Below, piece by piece: positions 5,243-5,295 of a DNA stretch of 5,295 nucleotides (position 1 is the first letter of the stretch; the number at the start of each line of letters is the position of its first letter). This DNA is from Candidatus Bathyarchaeota archaeon RBG_13_60_20. GTDB taxonomy: Archaea; Thermoproteota; Bathyarchaeia; TCS64. Location: the NCBI GenBank assembly GCA_001775965.1, contig MEZG01000068.1:41541-46835 (forward strand). Reading direction: 5' to 3'. The position numbers were made by a program, and so were the translations under genes. The notes under the pieces are model-generated. The model was not told the DNA's origin and did not search any database. It worked only from the letters and a program-made list of their open reading frames with translations.

Positions 5243-5295
5243 ATGAGTAATCCCTTCAAGCTTGGAGGGAGAGGGCGCCCCGGGCTTCCACCTGC
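5243..5295 (+). CDS. 5' end of a gene running off the right edge (17 codons visible)
   Basis: ATG 5243 opens a frame with no stop to the window end, reading MSNPFKLGGRGRPGLPP. The fragment is too short to identify; glycine, arginine and proline suggest a flexible N-terminal tail. The support is the TATA box centred 26 bp upstream, the same geometry as the amidase gene, and the jump from AT-rich to GC-rich sequence just after the ATG. A caveat is GGAGGGAG at 5264-5271, which could be an SD site for a start codon beyond the window in any frame. In that case this frame would be untranslated leader. Confidence 0.45.
   Translation, partial: MSNPFKLGGRGRPGLPP

Overview
The window reads as a piece of archaeal chromosome, probably from a GC-rich member of the TACK group; this placement is inferred and no marker gene is present. 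Most genes have a TATA-like element centred about 26 bp before the start codon or just before it. Several starts are GTG or TTG, arginine is mostly AGG, and Shine-Dalgarno (SD) sites are mostly missing. This is the pattern of leaderless or near-leaderless archaeal transcription. Coding DNA is GC-rich and the gaps between genes are AT-rich. I see no RNA genes, CRISPR array, insertion sequence or integrase.

Left part (1-2966). An amidase-signature hydrolase, cut by the left edge, is transcribed leftward from 661. Across a 146-bp divergent promoter region lies a 12-helix Major Facilitator Superfamily (MFS) transporter transcribed rightward (808-2073). It meets a metallo-beta-lactamase (MBL) fold hydrolase (2070-2966, minus) tail to tail, and both stop codons sit in one CTAG palindrome. 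The shared divergent region makes co-regulation of amidase and transporter possible, for example uptake plus hydrolysis of an amide compound or export of a toxic one. That link is inference.

Middle part (2967-4540). The gap upstream of the MBL gene holds possible operator repeats and a promoter-like sequence. These are followed by the last-helix remnant of a second MFS transporter (about 3099-3274), which could instead be expressed as a 51-residue membrane protein. Next comes a small protein of unknown family with one N-terminal membrane anchor (3374-3787), then an integral-membrane methyltransferase of the ICMT/PEMT type (about 3848-4540). Promoter positions argue for start codons downstream of the longest open frame in the last two genes.

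Right part (4541-5295). A 177-bp AT-rich gap carries a small hairpin and a TATA-like site. It is followed by a minus-strand gene for a 130-residue cytosolic protein of unknown function (4718-5110). A 132-bp AT-rich divergent region then leads to the first codons of another plus-strand gene (from 5243) that runs off the right edge. Its TATA box lies inside a dyad that could be an operator. No clear new multi-gene system is visible. The best leads are the unknown 130-residue protein, the MFS remnant with its own expression signals, and the palindromic promoter elements.
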